A stretch of 64,000 nt of DNA, taken from Nemertoderma westbladi (lineage: Eukaryota; Xenacoelomorpha; Nemertodermatida; Nemertodermatidae). The DNA lies in assembly GCA_032718475.1 (NCBI GenBank), contig JAUCBJ010008242.1, forward strand, positions 62,001 to 126,000. The letters run 5' to 3'. The position numbers were made by a program, and so were the translations under genes. The notes below the pieces were generated by a model. It was not told the origin of the DNA and made no database searches. It saw only the letters and a program-made list of their open reading frames with translations. Shown piece after piece: positions 11,253 through 20,845 of the stretch (position 1 is the stretch's first letter; every line of letters begins with the position of its first letter).

Positions 11253-12048
11253 ATGCTATCTTCCCGGTAAGAAGATAGCATCAACCAAAAAGTGCGCTAC
11301 AATCCCGCTGGATCCCGATCTAGTATCGGGTGTGGGGTGGAATTCTTTTCTCTCGGAGCCGGCTTTCCAGGCCGCCCCCTATGGGTATGATAACGCTACC
11401 CTGTGTGCCTGGCGTCTCATGTCGGGCCGATCGCGCTCACCTCTCACGCAACTTTTGTTTCCCCAACACTTCCGCCCTATCTCTTCTTCACTCTCATCCT
11501 AACTCTCTCATACATTCGGACCTCCTCGTCCCTTACTCAGTCTCTTATTCTCCCCCCCCCCACACTAGAATTGCGTCCGCACTCTCTCTGCACTCCGCAC
11601 TATTACTCCGTTCCTCAACCCTACTCTGACTACCTCATCCCTTCTGACGAATCTCCCCTCCCCTCTTGTGCCGTCGCACTCAAGAAGTGTGAAATTGTCT
11701 GGTGTCTCGTCCATAGTGCCATAGTCAGTTATCCCCCAGTCCCAGTAGTTAATTGAGAAAGGTTGTATGACTATAGTACTTACTCCCAGCGTATATTCGT
11801 AGATTACTAATTACTACATACGTACATACAAATTGCACTTATATGATTATTTGCATTAATTAAATCTGTACTTAATAGTTCGTACGTCCCACGCGGCGCC
11901 TTCCAGGCGCACCACGTCCCAGTCTCAGTCTCTATCCCTCGACTCTGGGAACCTATCTGTTCCTCTGGGGATAGTTCCCCCTGGCGTCCTCTTCCCTGGG
12001 CCGTTTCTTGGTTATCACCGTTCCTCTGGCATCATCCGCTTTCTGCTT
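11253..12048 (-). other. BEL2 3' untranslated region
   Basis: About 800 bases between the exonuclease-like ORF and the polypurine tract. It is strongly purine-rich on the minus strand between 11400 and 11760. I see no coding sequence; plus-strand frames here are low-complexity shadows. Confidence 0.6.
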
Positions 12049-14482
12049 TCAGACCTTCGCTGCCACTTCCTTGCTGATCCCGGTCGTTGGCTCCTTGGGC
12101 GCTGGTGTTATTAGTGCCCGATATCGCTTCGCCGGTGGCCCCTCAGAGTGGCCCGGTTGCCTCCCTCTGGTGGCGTCCCATAGGATCATTTTCATTGCCT
12201 TTGGTATGTGCTCTGCCAAGAAATCCCTAAACTCCCTTCGGTTCTCTGGCGTCCACCTGTCCAAATACCTTTGCGTGTTCATCACTCCGGCGTACGACGC
12301 CGCCGTTGCTACCTCTTGGTAGGTAAACGGTAGCCTCCGCTTTATGATTTCCATGTGAGTCTCCTGATTGATAAGGAAGAAACCCCACTTGAACTCCTGG
12401 GCCTTCATGCGCTGGCGCGTCATGGCCCCGACGTCGGCCCACTCCTCGAATCTTGTGAACTTCTCCTCGTCGTTCATCCAGTCGCACTCGCGTCCGTAGT
12501 GTCCCCGAAAGTGGCACTTTGGACATCGGTTATGCAACCGTGGACACGCCCCCATCCTGTGGCTTGGTTCTCTGCAGTAGAGACAAAAGGTTCCCTGTTG
12601 GAACCGGTATAGGCAGCTGCTTTCCCGATGGGTCTGTCTCCCACAGTAGTCGCAGCCGAGTACCAATGTCTCCCGTCCCACCTTGTCCTTCGTCCCAAGC
12701 GATCTCCGCGGTCTGTGGAGTCGCTGGTAGGCGAACTTCTCTACGTTGGTCTCTCTATCTACGTCGATCTCTCCGCCCCTCTCGGGCATCGTCTCCCCGA
12801 ATACTATCCGTGGTGCCGTCCCCGGTTGCTCGCCCAACCTGATGGTGCTCCCCGCGAAATCCATCGCCGGGTCCTCGTGCACCCAGGTCCGCTTGCCGGA
12901 TCTGTTCCAGAAGGCCCTCGCCCCACTGGCCGTCACGACCCTTCCGCCAACCCAGTCCGTGTCCGAGTGGCCTATCCTCTCGATGGGCGGCATCTCTCCG
13001 AACTCGTCGTCGTCGTCCTCCTCTTCTGGTAGTGTCTCCAATCCCGGTATCCCGATGGATCCACTATGTCCCTTCCCGCCTTGGCTCTCACCCGTAGCTC
13101 TCCATCCTTCTAGCTCCCTTAACTTCCTTGGCGGTTGGTCGCCCTCGGCGCCTGCTGGTATAGGCATCATTTGCAACCCCGACGTCGACTGTTTCGGCGA
13201 TCCCACCGTCCATCCCAATTCTCGCCCTAGAGACTCCCCCGAACTCCCTGATGAAGTCCAATGAAGTTCGTCTAGGCCTGCCTGTTCCTCGAAGCCGTAA
13301 CTCTGTGTCCTGGCATCCTCTTCCCTCTCCTCTGCTTCTATCCTCTCCCGTCTAGCGACTTCTTCCAGTCGCTTTGCTTCTCGTCTATCCGTCTCTAGCT
13401 GCTCCCATCTCTGATACGGTGTATCTGTCTCCCCGTCTACCAGATGTCGGCTGTTGTAGTACACCGACTCGCCCTTCAGCCCCGGGTGGTCTACCAGACC
13501 GTCAAAGGCCGTCTTAAAGGCTCTCCTGTAGCTTAGGGGTGATCCCGATAACAGAAATGCCCCTGGTTCCCTCTCGATAACCACGGTCATGAATAAGTTA
13601 AGCAAACTTATCATCATCCAGTCTTCCTGCAGGATATATCGCTTCTGATATACCTTTATCGCTCCCCTGCGGAACTGATATACCTCCTGCTTTCCCGGTC
13701 TCGCTCCCCACTCTAGCGAGTTCGCTAGTTCTGCTCCGTATTCTTCCCTAAACTTCCCCCAGTCCATCGGTTTGTGGCATACGAGCCCCAATAATTGGCC
13801 CATCGCCACCGCCCCGCATTGGCCTGTGTTTTCGACTACCCCCAACCCATCCGGTGCCGTCATAGCCATAAAGACTTTCTGCATATCCAGGAGGTTGGTG
13901 GCGTCCGGACCGATGATCCTCTCCGCGTCCTCGCGAATCGCCGATCCCACTTTCGTCGTCGACTTCTCCCTTACTAAGACTTGTACCGCTTTTGGTAACT
14001 GGTTTAATTTCGGTCCGTCCTTCTTCCCATACGTCCCTAGGTCGAATAAGAAGATGTCCCCATTTGGCGCGGCCAAATGTAGGAGTATGGTCCTGGCCGA
14101 CCCCGCCGTTCCTCGTCTCGAACCCGCCTTGTCTTCCACGGTTCCCTCGTCGTCTAGGATCATATATCCTCCTCTGTTGACGGACTCTATGAATCTCTTC
14201 CAGTCCTTCCTCGGTGATTCCCTCGGGTACTTCGGAATCCCGAACTTCGCCTCGTCCCCTTTCACCACGTAGTGGAAGTGTTGGAAGATCGCGTTGTCTA
14301 GGTGCTGTTCGCTGTTCGTGCATCTCTCTGAAGTGATCCTGCAGCGCTCGCGCCGCGTGACCCCTTTCCAACCTCTCGTAGTATTCTCTCGTCTTCTCTT
14401 CCGGATGTCTCTCAGTGAAATCCACCAGTATCTCCTTTCCTCCTGACTCCGCTTTTCTCTTTCTGATCAACTTACTCGCCAT
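12049..14482 (-). CDS. BEL2 accessory ORF: DEDD/RNase D-like exonuclease with zinc knuckles
   Basis: An ATG at 14482 opens a frame that shifts by one base near 14310. The main frame then runs from about 14330 to a stop at 12049, about 810 residues in all. Counting from 14268, residues 35-220 read like the EXD1/RNase D exonuclease fold: LDDEG at 38-42 (D39 and E41 fit D-x-E), then a strand pair ending GDIFLFDL, then KVGSAIREDAERI with D114 as the second acidic motif, then YILQEDW with Y211 and D216. The family has Y-x3-D; here the gap is four, so activity is uncertain. An acidic, EEEDDDDE-rich linker follows, then three CX2CX4HX4C knuckles near 539-600. It lies about 1 kb after pol, where env sits in some elements, but I see no signal peptide or membrane segment. 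It may act on nucleic acid bound by the knuckles. The homology is my reading, not a search. Confidence 0.6.
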
Positions 14483-15513
14483 TCCGAACGTTCACTCGCT
14501 CACCTGCAAGGTGGTGCCTTACCAAGGCGCAATACAGATGAGTGATGTATCTAAGATGTTCTGTACGGTTCGATAATGGCCTATTTCCTACTTAACTGCG
14601 CCTTTTAACCTAAATTATTCCTAATTAATTTTGAAGCTAGTAAATGAGCGTAATTTACAATTTCTGTCCGTTACTTTTATTATGTTCTAGAATAACTTCC
14701 CTTGTGTTGCCACTATTTTACAACTTTCAGCTCTATTCTGTTTATTTATCTATTTAACTTGATTCTACTGTCCTACTACTTACTACTGCCTATGGATTAT
14801 TCTATTCTCTAATCCACATTCTGGCCTACTCTGTGGGTCTATGCAGTACAGCAGTATGCGTCGTGTGGCCACACGACTCACCCAGCTGTACTCATATGCC
14901 CCCCTCTCGCTACTAACGCTACTAACTGCTAACTAATATCTATATCTATATCCCCTTTTACCTCTTACTCTCTCTCTTCTAACTAACAGTACTACGTACC
15001 CTCTAACTCTAACTCTTCTAACTAACGGTACTTACGTACCCTCTAACTCTCTAACTAACTAGCGGTACTTACGTACCCTCTAACTCTCTAACTAACTATC
15101 GGTACTACGTACCCTCTAACTCTCTAACTAACTATCGGTACTACGTACCCTCTGACTCTCTAACTAACTATCGGTACTACGTACCCTCTAACTCTCTAAC
15201 TAACGGTACTTACGTACCCTCTAACTCTCTAACTAACTATCGGTACTACGTACCTCCTAACTAACTAACTAACTAACGGTACTTACGTACCCTCTAACTA
15301 ACTCTCTAACTGGCGGTACTACGTACCTCCTAACTAACTAACTAACTAGGTACTACGTACCTTCTAACCAACTCTCTGTCTACTAACTGCGTACCTACCA
15401 TGTACTATTTTTTTTATTTTATTTTATTATTTTGTTTGTGGGAAGGGCGGCTCGCCCTCAATCCCACCCCCCTCAGTCCAAAACTTGGACGACTAAACTT
15501 TTCTGTAACTCTA
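14483..15513 (-). other. BEL2 spacer between pol and the accessory ORF
   Basis: About 1 kb of noncoding sequence. The part at 14985-15390 is a tandem repeat (separate entry). The rest is AT- and pyrimidine-rich on the plus strand. It may hold the promoter or splice acceptor for the accessory ORF; nothing specific can be picked out. Confidence 0.6.
14985..15390. repeat. Tandem array of GGTAC(T)TACGTACC palindromes
   Basis: About eleven units of 30-40 bp, each with a near-palindrome (GGTACTACGTACC or GGTACTTACGTACC) separated by CTCTAACTCTCTAACTAAC-like spacers. The palindrome is better kept than the spacer. Confidence 0.85.
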
Positions 15514-17709
15514 CTAAGGTGCCCCTTCTAATAGACAGCATTTGCCTACAGCTCTCCTGTAGGTTTTTCTGTCCTTCGCACCTATCTTTCCACCTATCCG
15601 CACTTCTACCGATCGGACTCTTCCGTCCTCGTCGGAGTAGGTGCCTACAACTCTCGCCAACCGCCATTGGTTGTTGATGATAGTATCATCCGTAACGATT
15701 ACGAGATCTCCCTCTCTTAACTCCCTGTTTGACTTCCTCCACTTGCTTCGTTTATGGAGTGTGGGTAGGTATTCCTCGACCCACCTCCTCCAATACTCTG
15801 CGCTTATTGCCTTTGCGACTTTCCAACTTTGGCGGGAGTGTATGTCATCTGGGTCTACACCCCGCATATCGATGGTCGCTGGCCTTTCCATCAGGAAATG
15901 GCTAGGCGTCAGCACGTCTAATGACTCAGGGTCATCATTCTCCGGATATAGCAGTCTGCTATTAATGATCCCCTCGCACTTCGCAAGTACTGTCCGTAAG
16001 ACGTCCTCAGTGACCATGTGGGTGTTCATCAGCTTCGTCATTAGACGCTTTGAACTGCCCACCAGTCTCTCGACGCATCCTAGTGCATGTGGTGCATACG
16101 GCATCCTTCTCTCCCACTTTACTTGTCGTCGTCTCATGGCTGCCCTGACTTCTTCTCCCTCCAAGATGTCCAAGGCCTCTGCCATCTCACTCTCTGCGCC
16201 CACAAAGTTGGTGCCGTTGTCACTGTATATCACTGCGATCGTCCCACCTTTGCGGTCCCTAAACCTTTCTAAGGCATTAATGAATGCTGATGCGGTTGCA
16301 TCTTGGGCGAGTTCTATCCCTACCGCCCGTGTGTTGTTGCATACGAAGATAATGCCGTAGCGTTTCTCCGTGTGTTGCATCACTTTGATCTTTATCGGCC
16401 CGAACATGTCCACACTGCAATGCGTAAATGGCGGGTCGTGCTGTCTTACCCTACTCGCCGGTAGTGGCGCCATCTCCTGTACGGCTCGCTCCTTCTTCGC
16501 TCGTCGGCAGGTCTGGCACTGCCCCACTACCGCTTTTACCTTCTTCCTCAGTTGTTTGACCCAATAGGTCCTCCTTATCTCTGTGAGGGTTCGGTTGGTG
16601 CCCCCATGTAATATCGATTTGTGGGAGTCCCATATAATCTGGTGGACTATTGGCGATCCTGTAGGAATGATGATGGGTTTCGGTGGTACGACTATGCTGT
16701 TGTTGTATCCCACCCTAGAATTCATTACTAGAATCCCGTCGTCATTGAGTTGTGGCGACAGCGTAATCAGCTCGCTGTCCCGTCGGAGGTGCTGTTGGTT
16801 ACCGACGCGTTCCACCTCGTCGCCGTAGTTCTTCCGTTGTTCATAGCGGATCACTGCCTTGGCCGCTCCTTCCAGATCTATGGTTGTCCTGATCTTCTTG
16901 TCCTTGCCAACTCCCGCAAGGAAATTCCCGAAGGCTCTCCAGTACGCCACTAGTTTCTTGGTCTTATACCAACTAGAACTGTAGCTGAGGAGTTTATCCG
17001 TCGGGTTATCGCACAGTTCCCGTCCTGGTTGCACGTCCCTAATCTCCCTCACAATCTGGGAGTATATCTCTTCTCCCTCTGAATCTCCCTCTTCTCCCTC
17101 TGACACTACTTCTGAGCCCGGGTCCACCTTTCTCATCGGCGGCCAGGCCTCCTTATCGCTCAGAAATTGTGGCCCATGTTGCCACAATACTTCCTTCTTC
17201 AAGAAAGTGTGGCGTACCACGCCCCTTGACAACAAGTCCGCTGGGTTATCGTCTGTTGGGCAGTAGTGCCACCTTTCCAATTCTGTACTCGCCCTTATTT
17301 CGTCCACTCTATTCGCGACGAATATCGGGTATCTCGTCCTTTCGTTGTGTAGCCAACCAAGCACTACCATGGAGTCCGTCCAGTAGTGTGTCTCCACTAT
17401 GTTGGGAATAGTATCCACTAGGTAGGCTGTGGCTCTTACTCCTAGTCTCGCGGCTGTCAATTCTAACTTAGGAACTGATGCTGAATCTGGTGGCGTTGAC
17501 TTTGCTTTACTAAAGGCTAGTCTTGGCTTATGAGCCCCCTCTCGTTGTACTAAGTAGAGTGCCGCTCCGTACGCTTCCAACGACGCGTCGGAGAACATGT
17601 GTAGGTCCAGATTCGTCATGTTCCCATCCGGGAAATACACCCGTGGCATGTTGTATGTTCCCATCTTCTCCAAGTCTCCTGTCCACTTGCTCCACTGCTT
17701 CTTGATTTC
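15514..17709 (-). CDS. BEL2 Pol, part 3: RNase H and integrase
   Basis: Same frame as the RT part, separated from it by an in-frame TAG at 17710-17712. RNase H starts around FSDASLEAYGAALYL with the catalytic aspartate, followed by the tyrosine/tryptophan-rich WTDSMVVLGWL segment. Integrase follows with an H2C2 zinc finger (HGGTNRTL ... CQTCRRAKK), then the DDE core: SVDMFGP, YSDNGTNF and the glutamate in CVERLVG. The C-terminal domain ends in the BEL-typical segment before CCLLEG. The integrase inserts the cDNA; a 5-bp duplication is what flanks this element. Confidence 0.9.
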   Translation of the reverse strand, partial: EIKKQWSKWTGDLEKMGTYNMPRVYFPDGNMTNLDLHMFSDASLEAYGAALYLVQREGAHKPRLAFSKAKSTPPDSASVPKLELTAARLGVRATAYLVDTIPNIVETHYWTDSMVVLGWLHNERTRYPIFVANRVDEIRASTELERWHYCPTDDNPADLLSRGVVRHTFLKKEVLWQHGPQFLSDKEAWPPMRKVDPGSEVVSEGEEGDSEGEEIYSQIVREIRDVQPGRELCDNPTDKLLSYSSSWYKTKKLVAYWRAFGNFLAGVGKDKKIRTTIDLEGAAKAVIRYEQRKNYGDEVERVGNQQHLRRDSELITLSPQLNDDGILVMNSRVGYNNSIVVPPKPIIIPTGSPIVHQIIWDSHKSILHGGTNRTLTEIRRTYWVKQLRKKVKAVVGQCQTCRRAKKERAVQEMAPLPASRVRQHDPPFTHCSVDMFGPIKIKVMQHTEKRYGIIFVCNNTRAVGIELAQDATASAFINALERFRDRKGGTIAVIYSDNGTNFVGAESEMAEALDILEGEEVRAAMRRRQVKWERRMPYAPHALGCVERLVGSSKRLMTKLMNTHMVTEDVLRTVLAKCEGIINSRLLYPENDDPESLDVLTPSHFLMERPATIDMRGVDPDDIHSRQSWKVAKAISAEYWRRWVEEYLPTLHKRSKWRKSNRELREGDLVIVTDDTIINNQWRLARVVGTYSDEDGRVRSVEVRIGGKIGAKDRKTYRRAVGKCCLLEGAP

Positions 17710-19398
17710 CTATGGTACCTCTACGTCCCATTCATCTTTCAATTTGTATACTCTCTTGAGTATCTGTTTCCCCGTGACTAATAATGGGGATGCTAGGCCT
17801 AGGGGATCGTATATCCTTGCTATATACGATACATAACCCCTCTTCATGTGGATGTCTGCGCCCTCCTGGCTCAGCTGATACTTCAGTTCGTCTGTCTCTC
17901 TATCCCACACGATTCCCAATGCCTTCTGCTGGGATTCCGTTCTCTTAATTGCCATGTCCTGCCCTTTGGCTGTTGTGGGATTATCCATGGTCGATTCTGG
18001 TTTCCTGTCCTCTATGGCTTTGATAAATTCTTCCGAACTGGATTGGAATTTGGTCAGGTTAATGCCGGATCCTTTTAGGATGTCGCGAACCTCGCGCCCT
18101 GTATCCAGTATCTCCTTAACCGTATTTCCAGACTCCATTCCATCGTCTACGTAGAAGCCGCATCGAATCATATCGACGGCCCTACTGCTGTATCTATCTT
18201 CCTTCCCCTTTACTGTGTCTCTCACTGCCATAGTCGTCGTAAATGAAGACGACTTGGCTCCCATGTTCTGTACTACCATCTTATATGCCGGTATTATCGA
18301 CGGTTCTTCCTCGCCGTTATACCATAAGAAGCGCTGACTGTCGCTATCTTCCTCCGTTACACGGACTTGGTTGAACATGCCTTCTATGTCACACGTGAAG
18401 GCGTGTTTCCCATTTCTAAATCTAAGTAACACCTCTATGCCCGAATTGTATATGTTTGGGCCTTCTAACAGGTAGTCGTTTAAGCACTTTCCGTCGGTCT
18501 TTGCCGATGCGTCGACTACCATCCTTAGTTTACCTTTCTTTGGGTCTAAAGCCACGTGCAGTGGCAGGTAATATGTCCTATCCGTGTTCGGCTCGTCGAC
18601 CGGTAACTCCACGGCCCATCCTTTCTCGACGTACTTCTTAATTGTTCTGTGGATGTACTCATTCTTCTCGGGGCTCCATTTTAGTGTTTGTTTCAGTTTG
18701 CGGAGTCTCGTGAGTACCATCCCCCTATTGTCGGGCAGCGGTATCTTCGGTAGTTTCCATACCATTGCTATAGTATACCGTCCCTCATTGCATGTCATTG
18801 ATTCCTCCACGCTTTGTAGAGCCTGCTTGTCTTCTACTGAGGTCCCGACTCCGGTTTCTTTCAGTCCCTCGAAATCCTGTCTGAGCAGTCTTTTAAGCTG
18901 CTCCTCTGCTCCCTCGTCACCCATTTCCTGCATTGTTCCCGCGAACATGCATCCTGATGTCTCCGACATCCTAAATGGTATCTTACTCTTGATTGGACCA
19001 CTCAGCGTCCACCCGAATGGTGTTAATATTGCCACCGGGTCACTCTGCTTGTCTTCGCCGAAGACCGTTTGCATTCTTTCGTGGGCCGTTGGGCAGTCCA
19101 TGCCTACTATGATGGACACCTTCCTAACGTCCACGTCTGGGATAGAGAAGTCAATGTCGTCCAGGAATTTATACTGCTCGACCTCGATGTTGGTTGGTCG
19201 CCTGGCATTAATATTAATTGACTCTATCACTTGGATGGGGTCGATGGTTGCCCCATAGTCGCATCCTGGTGCTATTGCTGCAATTGCGCACCGTCCTGTT
19301 CTCATCTCCAGGATCTCATCTTTGCTAGAGATGGTTGTTACCGCCATCCTGCTTGGCCTCGTTCTCAATCCTATCTCCTCGGCCACCCATTCCTCGAC
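17710..19398 (-). CDS. BEL2 Pol, part 2: end of protease, linker and RT
   Basis: This frame lies between two in-frame stops (TAA at 19399-19401, TAG at 17710-17712). The N-terminal part completes the protease and linker. RT motifs follow: RMVVDASA, DIEGMFNQV with the first catalytic aspartate, then YVDDGMES with the catalytic pair. It ends with the connection segment containing IYDPLGLASPLL, characteristic of BEL/Pao. The RT domain itself is unbroken. Confidence 0.9.
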   Translation of the reverse strand, partial: VEEWVAEEIGLRTRPSRMAVTTISSKDEILEMRTGRCAIAAIAPGCDYGATIDPIQVIESININARRPTNIEVEQYKFLDDIDFSIPDVDVRKVSIIVGMDCPTAHERMQTVFGEDKQSDPVAILTPFGWTLSGPIKSKIPFRMSETSGCMFAGTMQEMGDEGAEEQLKRLLRQDFEGLKETGVGTSVEDKQALQSVEESMTCNEGRYTIAMVWKLPKIPLPDNRGMVLTRLRKLKQTLKWSPEKNEYIHRTIKKYVEKGWAVELPVDEPNTDRTYYLPLHVALDPKKGKLRMVVDASAKTDGKCLNDYLLEGPNIYNSGIEVLLRFRNGKHAFTCDIEGMFNQVRVTEEDSDSQRFLWYNGEEEPSIIPAYKMVVQNMGAKSSSFTTTMAVRDTVKGKEDRYSSRAVDMIRCGFYVDDGMESGNTVKEILDTGREVRDILKGSGINLTKFQSSSEEFIKAIEDRKPESTMDNPTTAKGQDMAIKRTESQQKALGIVWDRETDELKYQLSQEGADIHMKRGYVSYIARIYDPLGLASPLLVTGKQILKRVYKLKDEWDVEVP

Positions 19399-19941
19399 TT
19401 ATGTGAAGGCAGCTCCACTATCAACCAGCATTAGTGTTGTTACTGATCGATTGCCTTCCCCGATCACTCGCACTGGTACTACTCCAAGTAACACTGTTCC
19501 CCTCTTCTTCGCCCCTACTGTGCTGGTCGCCATCGTTTGGCCTCTCCTTTGACCAAATTTTATTGGCTTCTCCTTGCACTCCCTTGCTCTATGTCCACTC
19601 ATTACACATCGCGAGCAGATTTTATTGCTGAACGCATAATCTATCTGATCCTGCCTAGGTAGCGCCTGCCAGTACCTGCAGTTCATGGTTTGATGAAGCG
19701 CATTTGCGTGTAGCTGGCATTTGCTCTTTGGGTCGTAGCCCTCTTTATACAGTGCATTGCGTATCGCAGTTGCGTTTGTACCAAAGTCCCTACTATTCTT
19801 ATTGTTTGGATTTAGCCTACTGGGCGTACTGGGGTTATGTTTATTCGTGTTGTTATTGTTTCCCTGTCCGCTCCATGGTGTTGTCTTTTCTTCGGCTAGC
19901 TGTGGACTTGCAGTCCCCTGCGTCGCTGCATATGGCAATGA
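19399..19941 (-). CDS. BEL2 nucleocapsid knuckle and start of protease
   Basis: In frame with the Gag core but separated by TAA at 19942-19944. It contains a Cys/His cluster (CQLHANALHQTMNC) and a CCHC knuckle (CSRCVMSGHRAREC), then the protease active site LVDSGAAFT. The protease is cut directly after this motif by TAA at 19399-19401, so the active-site loop is separated from the rest. Confidence 0.85.
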   Translation of the reverse strand, partial: SLPYAATQGTASPQLAEEKTTPWSGQGNNNNTNKHNPSTPSRLNPNNKNSRDFGTNATAIRNALYKEGYDPKSKCQLHANALHQTMNCRYWQALPRQDQIDYAFSNKICSRCVMSGHRARECKEKPIKFGQRRGQTMATSTVGAKKRGTVLLGVVPVRVIGEGNRSVTTLMLVDSGAAFT

Positions 19942-20845
19942 TTACCTGAGTCTCGGTAATGCGTTTGATGTGTTGTGCTCTGGTTTCGGTCTATGGTAGT
20001 CTGTCTTCGGTCCCTTTCCCAGGCTATCTTCGCTATAGACTGGGTCAGTTATTAGTTCAGCCTCGTAGTTTAAGAAGTTTGACATTTCTTCTAAACCCGG
20101 TTCCGCACCCTTCTTATCTCGAGTGGAGAAGGCGATTTTTCTCCACTTGTTGCGCAGCCAGCTTGGTAGTGCCTGCGCTATCGTGGTGATGTTATTGGAC
20201 GCATTGAGCTCGTATGGCGCGTCTAGCGTCTTCAGCACGATCAGCGCCTTTTCGACTTTGTTAGCGAACGTCTTAATGCTAACGGGATTATCCTGTAGGC
20301 CACCCGATGTTATGCCTCTCAGCGTCTGCCTGATGATCTTGGCCGGGTGCCCGTATTCCCTATCCAGTGCCCGCCATGCTGTCGTGAAGCCGCCCTCTAT
20401 TCCTTGATATTGCCTCACGATATCGTATGCTGGGCCTCCCGTGTACACTTGTAGATACTTTAGGCACTCCGCCTGCGTCAAGTTTTTTGTTAGTATTTCG
20501 TTACTATACATACGCCGAAACTGTAGATATTCTTCCGGCCTACTCCCATCGAATTTGAATGGTTCCACGGGTGGTAACTCGATCCTCGTTTTCAACGCAT
20601 CGATCAACGTGGCCATCCCCATCGCCTGTGCTTCCAATGGATTCGATGGATGCTGTATAGTTTCTCCTGTCTGGTGCGTTCCGTCTGTCCTATTTCTTGA
20701 CTTTCTCTGACTTGGGTATGTCATCGGGGGTAGCGGCCCCCTCCATATTTCTGTGTCACACGACCTATTCTCATCCAAGGGTCTCGTTGTTCTTGCTCCT
20801 ATCGGGGTATATTGTTGATATTGTGATGGGGGAATGTCACCCTGT
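19942..20845 (-). CDS. BEL2 Gag core domain (DUF1759-like)
   Basis: The frame contains the BEL-type Gag segment FKFDGSRPEEYLQF, followed by the helical region and ALPSWLRNKW. The upstream end joins the preceding frame at a run of ten G (minus strand) at 20846-20855, where the frame shifts by one. The downstream end is TAA at 19942. Confidence 0.85.

Noticed and set aside
12008-14272. Plus-strand ORFs across the BEL2 exonuclease region
   Set aside because: Shadows of the long minus-strand frame in GC-richer DNA; no domain content.
12049-14482. Envelope gene at the env position of BEL2
   Set aside because: No signal peptide, membrane anchor or glycosylation-rich ectodomain; zinc knuckles and exonuclease motifs instead.
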